20,885 nucleotides of DNA from a virus, in IMG/VR virus record IMGVR_UViG_3300030328_001286, positions 1 to 20,885 of that record, one strand, 5' to 3'. Each line of letters opens with the position of its first letter. Position 1 is the first letter of the stretch. The notes beneath the pieces are model-generated. The model did no database searches, was not told the origin of the DNA, and saw nothing but the letters and a program-made list of their open reading frames with translations. The position numbers and the translations under genes were made by a program. Positions 14,633 to 20,885 of this stretch are shown here, one piece after another.

Positions 14633-17062
14633 TTATCTAGGTCCAAACATAGACATATCACCAATGTTTTCTCCACCTAATACATCGTTACCTGATGATT
14701 CAAATTGTTTAGGTGGTTGGTTACCTTTTCTTTGCTCTATAAGTTCGGATTGTTGACTAGCTTGTATTCTAGTTCTTTCGTCTTTACGATCTTCTTTTTC
14801 TTTGTCTTTTTGCTTAGACATTTCAGCTTCAGTACCTCTTAACTGCATGTTATATTGAAACTCCAACTCCATTAGCTGCGCTTTTATTTGTGCTTCTTGT
14901 TGTAGTTTTTGAGCTTCCATTTGAGCTTTCATTTGCTCTAATTGAGCTTCTGCTTGAGATAACGCTTGTTGTTTTTGAACTTCTAATTGAGCAGCAGCCT
15001 GTTGTGTTTCCATATTAGCTTGAGCTTGTGCCTGAATATTTTGTTGAGCAATCATTTGATCTTGCTCAGCTTTTTTCTTTCTACGTAATTTTAAAACTTG
15101 ATTAGCTAGTTTTACGTTGTTTATTTGTCTAACATCTATAGCGTCTTCTAGATTTATGCTTTGTTGCTGTAAAGACATTTGAATATTGTTTTCAAGCATA
15201 GCTTTTTGCTCTTCGTCTGGTTCTAACTCAATAAATATACCAAAATCATATAAATGTAAATCAGAAATTTCTTCTAACGTGGCTACATTGTGAACTCCTA
15301 TAGCTTGTATAAAAGCATCTTTTGTTGGTGAGTATTCTATAATATCAGATATTCTTAAAGACAAACACTCAGCTGTTTCTGCTGTTAAAAATAATCCAGC
15401 GTTTAATATATGTCTTGTTGCTGTGTTTGAATTAGCTGCTGCCATTTTTTGAACACCTACTAAAGCTCTTTCATCTGGCGTACTACCGTCTCTAGCTTCG
15501 TTTAATCCAGTTACATCTCTAATCATCTGTAAGTAATAATTATAATTACCTATAAGAGCTTGCATTTTATTACCACCGCTACCAGAAGTTATTTCTTGAA
15601 TAGGCACTTTACCAGGATTCATATCACCATCGCTAGTAAATGATCTACCTATAACACTACCTGTTTGGAAAAACATATTTAAAGCTTCTTGTGGATTGTA
15701 GTTTGTGCCATTACCTAAATCTACTTCAGCAAGCCCATCAGCGTCTAGATACACACCATCAGGTACCATACGCGACATCACTTGCTGTAGTTTTAAATGA
15801 GTTAGTTGAATCATATCCGCGAATCCTGTAATACGTTGTACTAAAGACTCTATTTTTCCTTTGTACATCCTAGGTGCTACTATAGAATAATTCATTTTTA
15901 CTTTAGTAAAATCACTTTTAGGACGTAACATATTTTTTGCCATTTCCCATTTAAGTAATTTTTCCGTGCCAAGAACCATAGCTCCTTCATAAAGACACTC
16001 TATAGATCTATGTAATCTTTCGTATCCACCTTCTTTATCAGCAGGCGGATTAAACGTGTCATCTTTTTCTATTGCTTTTAAAGCTCCAGATCCAGTTTCC
16101 TTCATCTTATATACTTCATTCATATAACTTTTAAAGTTAAAATAAAGTATTTGAACGGAATTATTATCTATTTCTCTAGAAGTATTACCACCATGATGAT
16201 AATTATTAGTGTATGTAGATTTTGTTTTTACTATTTCTTCTAAGTCACTGTGTGTTAAATGTGGAAATTGTTTAGCCAACTCATTTACTGGAATAGTTTT
16301 AACTTCTCCTACGTAATATATATCGTCAAAATATGGTGACTCGGTATAAGAGTATACTAAATCAGCTGGGTCAACATAATCTATAACCACTCCTTCAGAA
16401 GTGTTAAATCCTGTTTTTACAGCACCAATACCTAGTACTGTTAAATCTCTATAAAATCTTTTCTTTATTAACTCATAGTTATTTCCATCCATCAAAACGT
16501 TTATAGCTTGCTCTTCAGCTATTTCAATAGACTGTTTATAAGTTAATTGCATGTGTAGTTCTAATTCTTCTTGTGACTCTGGTAGTGTCTCTGGATCGTT
16601 TTCGTACAAATTAACACCAAATGCTTGTTGAGCGAAATCATTCATTTCTCGCGTTTGCATGTCCCCAAGTATAGATTCCATGTATTCTGTTCTTTTAGCT
16701 ACACCATAAGGATCTTGTGAATAAGCTTTTACATCGTACATTCTTTCTGCAATACCATTAACTACTATATCTACAAATTTAGGTATAATTGGAACTGGAG
16801 TCCAATCTAAATTAAGATAGGACAAATCACCGTTTATAGATAACTCATCTTTATATTTTTTTATTGATTGATTTCCACTAGCGTATAATCTCAAATTGTG
16901 GAAATTATTTTGATTAGTAGTATATCTTGTGTGTCCACGATCTTGATAAAACCATTCAGTTTCAATAGCTTTAGCTACTTTTAAACCGTAGTCATAACTT
17001 AACTTTTCAGCGTCACTCACAACTTGACTAGGGAAATAATTATTTACAACAGACTCTGCCAT
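14633..17062 (-). CDS. portal protein
   Basis: An 809-aa protein located 3 nt after the terminase gene. The N-terminal half is an alpha/beta portal core with segments such as 'PIIPKFVDIVVNGIAERM' (about 91-108) and VIDYVDPADLVYSY (about 225-240). The middle holds long helices (about 400-600), including a region around VTGLNEARDGSTPDERALVG typical of the crown and stem of large portals. Residues about 655-770 are very rich in Q, A, M, K and E with almost no prolines, predicting a long coiled-coil C-terminus like the barrel of P22 gp1. The dodecameric ring would form the unique capsid vertex, dock terminase and later carry the connector rings. Length and neighbours (TerL before, scaffold and capsid after) match crAss-like and marine podovirus portals. 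The leader is A/T-rich without a Shine-Dalgarno sequence. Confidence 0.9.
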   Translation of the reverse strand: MAESVVNNYFPSQVVSDAEKLSYDYGLKVAKAIETEWFYQDRGHTRYTTNQNNFHNLRLYASGNQSIKKYKDELSINGDLSYLNLDWTPVPIIPKFVDIVVNGIAERMYDVKAYSQDPYGVAKRTEYMESILGDMQTREMNDFAQQAFGVNLYENDPETLPESQEELELHMQLTYKQSIEIAEEQAINVLMDGNNYELIKKRFYRDLTVLGIGAVKTGFNTSEGVVIDYVDPADLVYSYTESPYFDDIYYVGEVKTIPVNELAKQFPHLTHSDLEEIVKTKSTYTNNYHHGGNTSREIDNNSVQILYFNFKSYMNEVYKMKETGSGALKAIEKDDTFNPPADKEGGYERLHRSIECLYEGAMVLGTEKLLKWEMAKNMLRPKSDFTKVKMNYSIVAPRMYKGKIESLVQRITGFADMIQLTHLKLQQVMSRMVPDGVYLDADGLAEVDLGNGTNYNPQEALNMFFQTGSVIGRSFTSDGDMNPGKVPIQEITSGSGGNKMQALIGNYNYYLQMIRDVTGLNEARDGSTPDERALVGVQKMAAANSNTATRHILNAGLFLTAETAECLSLRISDIIEYSPTKDAFIQAIGVHNVATLEEISDLHLYDFGIFIELEPDEEQKAMLENNIQMSLQQQSINLEDAIDVRQINNVKLANQVLKLRRKKKAEQDQMIAQQNIQAQAQANMETQQAAAQLEVQKQQALSQAEAQLEQMKAQMEAQKLQQEAQIKAQLMELEFQYNMQLRGTEAEMSKQKDKEKEDRKDERTRIQASQQSELIEQRKGNQPPKQFESSGNDVLGGENIGDMSMFGPR

Positions 17063-17065
17063 ATT

Positions 17066-19279
17066 TTACTTTATTATTTTTGATGCGTTTCCAGTATTAG
17101 TATACCTCGCAATATTTATGTTTAATTTTTGTTTCTCAATTTTAGCGTTTGGTCTATATAAATGTCTATTACAAGCCATTATTGCTAAACCACTACTTAT
17201 AGTAGCGTCAAACTTTGTTCTTTTTGTTATATCAAATCTACTCCAATCATTTAATGTTTCGTTAAAATATATGTTCCCATAATTTCCATCACCTAAATGA
17301 CCAACGTGACTTTGTATATACATTTCAATAGCAGCTGCGTGAGCCTGCTTAATATCTTCACTTGAATTAGGTATACCACCTATTTCTTTTTCTGTTACAG
17401 ACAATTTATTCCAAACTTTATCTGGTCTATTCATACTGTAACCTCTATAACCTCTTCTTCTTAAATGATACAATAACCTAGGTTTGTTGTTCTCACAAAG
17501 AAGTGGCATTCCGTAAAAAACTAATGCCATTAATACGTCTTCAAAAAATATCTCAGCGGTTGGAGGTCTTGCTACATATTCTAAAAACATATGATTAGGT
17601 GGACAGTTTTCCATTGAAAATTTAGTTAATCCGTGTAAAGCTCCGTTAGATCCTTTTCCATCTACAGTTCCTGATATATCGTAACTGTCACAACCAAAAG
17701 CACCCATGTGTTCATTTGCAGGATACTTTATATTATTTTTCATAATAATTTTATTCTGCATATGAGACGGTGGAAACCAACTAACTTTAAATCTACCCTT
17801 TGGATCTGGATAAAATATAACTTGCGTATCTTTAACTCCGTTTACCCATTGAAAATTACCAACTGATAAAACTGCTGAACTACCTATACCTTCGTTGTAA
17901 TCTATTTGTTCGTATATTTTAGCTAAATTAAATATACTATTTTTAGCTTCATCTCTAAATGCGTGTTCTGTAGTTCTTGGAAATTGTCTGTAAAATTCGT
18001 TTAATCCATCTTGATCAGATTTTAAACCCTCTACTTCGTTTTCCCAATGTTCTATTATACCTACGTCTATTAATTCGCCATCTGGTCCGAGCACTTCATA
18101 ATCTGGATTATCGAAGACTGGATGTCCGTATTCGTCAATAAATCCTTCGTAGTTCCATTCCATTGGGATAAACAAAGAATATAAGCCAGACTTTGTTTGG
18201 CCATTTCTATTTCTTTGTGTGACATCTGATGCGTTGTATAGTTTTTTAAAATTGTCTCCACCTTTGTTTAATGCATTTGAAGTAGAGCCCATCATACATT
18301 TACCAACAATCCTACTACCTAATCGTAAACATGTTTTTGTAACCCTCCAGTTATTTAATATGTTATCAGGTTTTTCCCATTTACCACTCTCGTCGTGTAC
18401 TAATAGATTTAGTTTCTCACCATCATAACTATTATCTCCAGTGTTCTTCCAATCTATAGTTGTATCTAATCCTTTGATATCTTCGAGCTGTTCGTTCGCT
18501 GTAATCTTCTTTCTCGTAAATTTACTAGCGGGTACACGATAAGCCAACTCGGATTTTGGACGATCCATTCCATCTTGTATAGGTTTAAAAAAGAACGGAT
18601 AGTTAATTGATATAGGAACAACTTTATCTGTAAACATTTTTTTCGCATCTGCACCTGATTTAGATAATATACCATATCTACTATCACTCGATATAGTGGC
18701 TAAGTTAACTGTTTCAGCAGACGACATGAAAGAAAAACCAGATCTACGGTTTTTAAGATAACACATACCGTAACATCTTTTATCTGCTTTACACGCTTCC
18801 CAAAATATATAGAATAACCTATTTGCCTCTCTATAATCTGGAGCTCCAACGTCAATTTTACTCCATTGTAAATACATATAGTGCGTACCAGTTATCCAGG
18901 TTGGTTTACCATTATTCATAAACCAGAAACCTTCTTCTCTACGTTTAAACTCCTCGTCTATGTAATCGTACCATTTTTCTTTATTGCCTTCCGGATAACT
19001 CCTCCAATCGAATATGTTTTTGATACGTTCTAACTCTTTGGGATACTCTTGTTTCACCCATTTGTTTTTCTCGTGCTTATATACTTCTTTAGGTGGTTTC
19101 GGTAGCGCTATAATTAAATTTTGTATTTCTATAATCTCACCTATAATTCCATTGTGAGATAACACAATTAAGTCGTATTCTTTATTGTAACCATATTTCC
19201 ACTTCTTACCTCTGTTCATTCTGGTAATAGTAGTCTTTTTTATAGGTTCTACTGTATTAACTAAACTTTGTTTGTACAT
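17066..19279 (-). CDS. terL: terminase large subunit (packaging ATPase and nuclease)
   Basis: A 737-aa packaging motor. The ATPase half has a deviant Walker A at about 176-183 (KNRRSGFS, with F where the canonical lysine of GKS/T lies), a Walker B at 292-297 (LLVHDE), and a coupling motif MMGSTSN at 329-335. FYRQFPRTTEHAF at 429-441 matches the 'FRQ.FP.T..EAF' signature that precedes the nuclease. The RNase H-like nuclease half shows D531 (FGCDSYD), E596 (LLCENNK) and D691 (KFDATISSGLA), the expected acidic triad for two-metal cleavage. The protein binds the portal, translocates DNA into the prohead and cuts it. The length exceeds typical 450-600-aa TerLs because of a roughly 170-residue N-terminal extension, as in crAss-like phages. 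The start overlaps the upstream stop (TAATG), and the portal gene follows after 3 nt. Confidence 0.93.
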   Translation of the reverse strand: MYKQSLVNTVEPIKKTTITRMNRGKKWKYGYNKEYDLIVLSHNGIIGEIIEIQNLIIALPKPPKEVYKHEKNKWVKQEYPKELERIKNIFDWRSYPEGNKEKWYDYIDEEFKRREEGFWFMNNGKPTWITGTHYMYLQWSKIDVGAPDYREANRLFYIFWEACKADKRCYGMCYLKNRRSGFSFMSSAETVNLATISSDSRYGILSKSGADAKKMFTDKVVPISINYPFFFKPIQDGMDRPKSELAYRVPASKFTRKKITANEQLEDIKGLDTTIDWKNTGDNSYDGEKLNLLVHDESGKWEKPDNILNNWRVTKTCLRLGSRIVGKCMMGSTSNALNKGGDNFKKLYNASDVTQRNRNGQTKSGLYSLFIPMEWNYEGFIDEYGHPVFDNPDYEVLGPDGELIDVGIIEHWENEVEGLKSDQDGLNEFYRQFPRTTEHAFRDEAKNSIFNLAKIYEQIDYNEGIGSSAVLSVGNFQWVNGVKDTQVIFYPDPKGRFKVSWFPPSHMQNKIIMKNNIKYPANEHMGAFGCDSYDISGTVDGKGSNGALHGLTKFSMENCPPNHMFLEYVARPPTAEIFFEDVLMALVFYGMPLLCENNKPRLLYHLRRRGYRGYSMNRPDKVWNKLSVTEKEIGGIPNSSEDIKQAHAAAIEMYIQSHVGHLGDGNYGNIYFNETLNDWSRFDITKRTKFDATISSGLAIMACNRHLYRPNAKIEKQKLNINIARYTNTGNASKIIK

Positions 19280-19554
19280 TACTTAGATCTACCTTCTGCG
19301 AATCCTTTAAAGACTTTTTCCTTTCTCTCTTCAGGTGCTTTGCCCTCAAGCAAGTTCTCTTCTTCTTGGATTCTTGTGAGTATTTCAAATGCGTCAAATA
19401 TAGCTAGTTTTTTAGTAGCCGCGGCATTTTTCAATCTATCTGCTGATATATCGTCGTCTGAATCTACAATCGGTTCTTTAGCGACTTTAATCAGTTCTTC
19501 AACTGCTTTCTGCCCAGCTTGGATTATATTCTTCTTCGTTTCCTTGGTATTCAT
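19279..19554 (-). CDS. candidate small terminase or packaging accessory protein
   Basis: A 91-aa, mostly helical, highly charged protein. Residues 1-27 form a basic helix, 31-37 are acidic (VDSDDDI), and 38-70 form a second helix around 'ADRLKNAAATKKLAIFDAF' followed by EILTRIQEEE. The C-terminus is basic (KVFKGFAEGRSK). It sits directly before the large terminase and shares a TAATG stop/start with it, the usual place and coupling for a small terminase subunit. Against this, it is short for a TerS and I cannot see a clear helix-turn-helix. Its first 56 nt overlap the end of the GroES-like gene in another frame. The gene is well supported by position and coupling, but the functional label is inference. 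Confidence 0.6.
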   Translation of the reverse strand: MNTKETKKNIIQAGQKAVEELIKVAKEPIVDSDDDISADRLKNAAATKKLAIFDAFEILTRIQEEENLLEGKAPEERKEKVFKGFAEGRSK

Positions 19555-20089
19555 ATTTAATTGTAATAAATTGGGTCATAACTCTATATAATCTTTTACC
19601 ATCGATTATAAATTCATAGGTAGAAAAAGGCGTGAACCCTACTAGGTCACCCTCTTTGAAACTACCATCAGTATATACGATTTTACCTACACAGGGTTTT
19701 TCTATGTCTTCTGTAAGATAATTTGTATTTTTTATAGGTTGTACGAAACAATATCCTTTTACCGCCTTCCATCTCCAATATCTTTTATACAAGAATATTT
19801 GATCTTCTTTTACTAGATAAGTATTTTCGTCAAAGAAACTTCTACTGTTTCTTTCTTTACCCTTAACGTCATGCCAACGTCTAAAAACGTTATGATGTGT
19901 TACAATAGTATCTCCAGGTTTTATTTCTGTTTCAAAAGCTGTAGGAACAGATTTAACAATAGCTTCTCTATTTACAAATTGGTGGTTGTAGACCTCGGTA
20001 TTTAAAATAAGATCTTTGTCGCCAACTTTAGCGGTATTGTTGTATCTATTCCCCTTTGGCTCTATAACAAAGTCAAAAGGCGCTTTCAT
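19499..20089 (-). CDS. GroES-like co-chaperonin, apparent tandem (two-domain) form
   Basis: A 196-aa protein with two segments that each look like a co-chaperonin 10 barrel. Domain 1 (about 5-103) opens with FDFVIEPKG, has 'LIL' at 27-29 where GroES carries its GroEL-binding IVL mobile-loop tripeptide, then REAIVKSV (41-48), KPGD (57-60) and a closing 'YLVKEDQIFLY' (91-101). Domain 2 (about 108-180) repeats this: GYCFVQPIK, VGKIVYT, KEGDLVGF (145-152), then IDGKRLYRV and a closing strand. GroES itself has about 97 residues, so the length fits two copies. Phage co-chaperonins such as T4 gp31 replace GroES during folding of the capsid protein; the position directly upstream of packaging and head genes fits that role. 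Domain 2 lacks an obvious mobile-loop tripeptide, so it may be structural. The fold call rests on motif order, not on a search. The 3' end overlaps the next gene by 56 nt. Confidence 0.66.
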   Translation of the reverse strand: MKAPFDFVIEPKGNRYNNTAKVGDKDLILNTEVYNHQFVNREAIVKSVPTAFETEIKPGDTIVTHHNVFRRWHDVKGKERNSRSFFDENTYLVKEDQIFLYKRYWRWKAVKGYCFVQPIKNTNYLTEDIEKPCVGKIVYTDGSFKEGDLVGFTPFSTYEFIIDGKRLYRVMTQFITIKYEYQGNEEEYNPSWAESS

Positions 20090-20310
20090 TAATACTCTAG
20101 ATTGTATTCTATAGATATCGCCATGTTTTTATTAAAATCTTTCCATGGTAAAACATCTTTGTTTTTTTTGATATAAATAGAATATTTGTCCTTTTCTTCT
20201 AATATATCTGATATTTTATGACCACCATAAACCTCTTGACCAACAGCGTAATGCATAGCGTCGTTCTTATAATCTTTACCTACGGTAATTTTTCTAATTA
20301 GTTTCGACAT
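20089..20310 (-). CDS. short conserved hypothetical phage protein
   Basis: A 73-aa protein carrying an N-terminal 'KITVGKDYKNDAMHYAVGQ' segment, a central charged strand region, and an ending around 'WKDFNKNMAISIEYNLEY'. The pattern GKDYK..AMHY.VGQ followed by a C-terminal 'W..FN..M..SIEY' is one I associate with small conserved genes in marine phage structural regions; the function is not known to me. There are no membrane segments, signal peptide or metal-binding cysteines. The start lies inside the end of the upstream gene (17-nt overlap). The stop forms a TAATG overlap with the following GroES-like gene, so the two are probably translated by reinitiation and needed in related amounts. Confidence 0.68.
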   Translation of the reverse strand: MSKLIRKITVGKDYKNDAMHYAVGQEVYGGHKISDILEEKDKYSIYIKKNKDVLPWKDFNKNMAISIEYNLEY

Positions 20311-20584
20311 TTTCTTTTGGATAATTTATAACTCCATCCGTAATATTAACGTCAAAAGTTCCGTATTCTTTTTCAAATTCAGCTTGCATCAAAGCTAAAT
20401 TATTATTCATATCAGATATCTGTGTTGTTAACTGGTGTATATTAGTGTGGAATACACCTATTTGCATTTGAGATCTATTTATACTGTTTATAGTTGTCTG
20501 TAATTTATTTAATTGCTCGTTGCTAATTTTTTCAGGTTTTTCTCCTCTTAATTGTTTAATTTTTTTTGCCGTGTTCTTTGCCAT
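20294..20584 (-). CDS. small coiled-coil phage protein, function unknown
   Basis: A 96-aa protein with a basic N-terminus (MAKNTAKKIKQLRGEK) and a long predicted helix over roughly residues 22-73, rich in Q, N, L, I and M with heptad-like hydrophobic spacing. It ends in a short tail around TFDVNITDGVINYPK. Small proteins with this layout, a central coiled coil followed by an 'xxINxxDGxI' strand, recur beside packaging genes of uncultured marine phages, but I know no proven function. The start at 20584 is preceded by an A/T-only leader with no Shine-Dalgarno sequence. Its 3' end overlaps the next start by 17 nt, consistent with translational coupling. A virion assembly factor or fibre chaperone is possible but is only a guess. 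Confidence 0.7.
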   Translation of the reverse strand: MAKNTAKKIKQLRGEKPEKISNEQLNKLQTTINSINRSQMQIGVFHTNIHQLTTQISDMNNNLALMQAEFEKEYGTFDVNITDGVINYPKENVETN

Positions 20585-20609
20585 TTTTATTTAATTTAAT
20601 TGTTGTTAT

Positions 20610-20885
20610 TTAATCGTTATTTTTTAACCAATCTTGCAATTCGTTTCTTTGAGCTGTCGTTAACGCTCCGGTATAATACATAGCGTGCTTTACAATACCT
20701 CTCCAACCGTTAGCGTCATCTGCGGCAGCTCCTATATTACTAACGGTAAAAGCGTCGGTATCTTCACCGGTTGTACCGCCCCATTGGTGATCTGTAAGGA
20801 CCGTACTGCTTCCTCCGTCTACACGTACTTCTATAGTTCCACCGTTACGCGTAAGTGTAAAAGTGTAAAGTACATCTGTTTCAAG
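20610..20885 (-). CDS. LamG/concanavalin-like protein, C-terminal fragment (5' end off window)
   Basis: The frame is open from the window edge to a TAA at 20612-20610 and gives the last 91 residues of a longer protein whose start lies beyond 20885. The fragment reads as beta strands with a short motif resembling RNGGTIEVRVDGG, then WRGIVKHAMYYTGALTTAQRNELQDWL at its end, written here only as key parts: an 'xxxYYTGALT' strand followed by an amphipathic helix. This strand-plus-helix ending is typical of LamG/concanavalin A-like jelly rolls, which often bind carbohydrate in phage fibres or head decorations. Role and partner cannot be fixed from the fragment. Its GC content is about 46% (111 of 240 bases counted over 20641-20880), against about 25-30% in the next genes, which hints at recent exchange. 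The next gene starts 25 nt downstream with no promoter or terminator visible. Confidence 0.72.
   Translation of the reverse strand, partial: LETDVLYTFTLTRNGGTIEVRVDGGSSTVLTDHQWGGTTGEDTDAFTVSNIGAAADDANGWRGIVKHAMYYTGALTTAQRNELQDWLKNND

Noticed and set aside
14880-15070. Repeat-like CTTGTTG/TTGAGC pattern as a minisatellite
   Set aside because: Explained by CAA, GCT and CAG codons of the Gln/Ala-rich coiled-coil end of the portal; no fixed period seen.
17066-19279. Intein or frameshift in the large terminase because of its length
   Set aside because: All ATPase and nuclease motifs lie in one frame in the expected order with no splice-junction residues; the extra length is an N-terminal extension.

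Overview
The window is one continuous late (virion morphogenesis and packaging) gene block of a tailed bacteriophage. Every supported gene is on the minus strand, so the biological reading order runs from high to low coordinates. The DNA is AT-rich, about 25-30% GC in the lines I counted near the right end. Genes are packed with 3-5 nt gaps or stop/start overlaps, and I see no credible plus-strand gene, RNA gene, insertion sequence or CRISPR array. None of the starts I examined has a convincing Shine-Dalgarno sequence; leaders are A/T-rich. That initiation style, the composition and the protein types suggest a marine Bacteroidota (flavobacterial) host, although this is inference. The gene set resembles uncultured marine short-tailed phages and the crAss-like (Crassvirales) structural block: TerL, portal, scaffold-like protein, capsid protein, connector/ring proteins and a very large 'stabilization' protein.

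Layout in transcription order. The right edge (20885-20610) holds the C-terminal end of a LamG/concanavalin-like protein of unusually high GC. Three small genes follow (20584-19499): a coiled-coil protein, a short conserved hypothetical, and a 196-aa protein that I read as two GroES-like folds in tandem, a candidate phage co-chaperonin. The packaging genes come next: a 91-aa candidate small terminase (19554-19279), the large terminase (19279-17066) and the portal (17062-14633). The head genes follow: an acidic scaffold-like protein (14603-13383) and the major capsid protein (13361-11883). Directly after the capsid gene is a UUCG-loop terminator. A 273-aa head-associated unknown (11809-10988) is followed by a second UNCG-loop hairpin.

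The connector and tail genes are next: a 51-aa CGC peptide (10932-10777), a 234-aa and a 513-aa connector/ring-type protein, and a 1962-aa tail-hub or 'muzzle' candidate (8523-2635). Last come a beta-rich 432-aa protein, a 134-aa protein and a 289-aa ejection-type internal virion protein. Bases 6-1 probably hold the first codons of another gene.

How they work together: the GroES-like protein could assist the host GroEL in folding the capsid protein. The scaffold and capsid protein build a prohead on the portal, and terminase fills it. The 234-, 513- and 1962-aa proteins close the portal and form the short tail, and the 289-aa protein is probably ejected with the DNA. Replication, lysis and integration genes are absent from this window. 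No gap exceeds 300 bases; the longest non-coding stretches are 73 nt (11810-11882) and 55 nt (10933-10987), each with a hairpin. The least expected elements are the tandem GroES-like gene, the two tetraloop hairpins bracketing the 273-aa gene, the GC-shifted LamG fragment and the large insertion in the 1962-aa protein.
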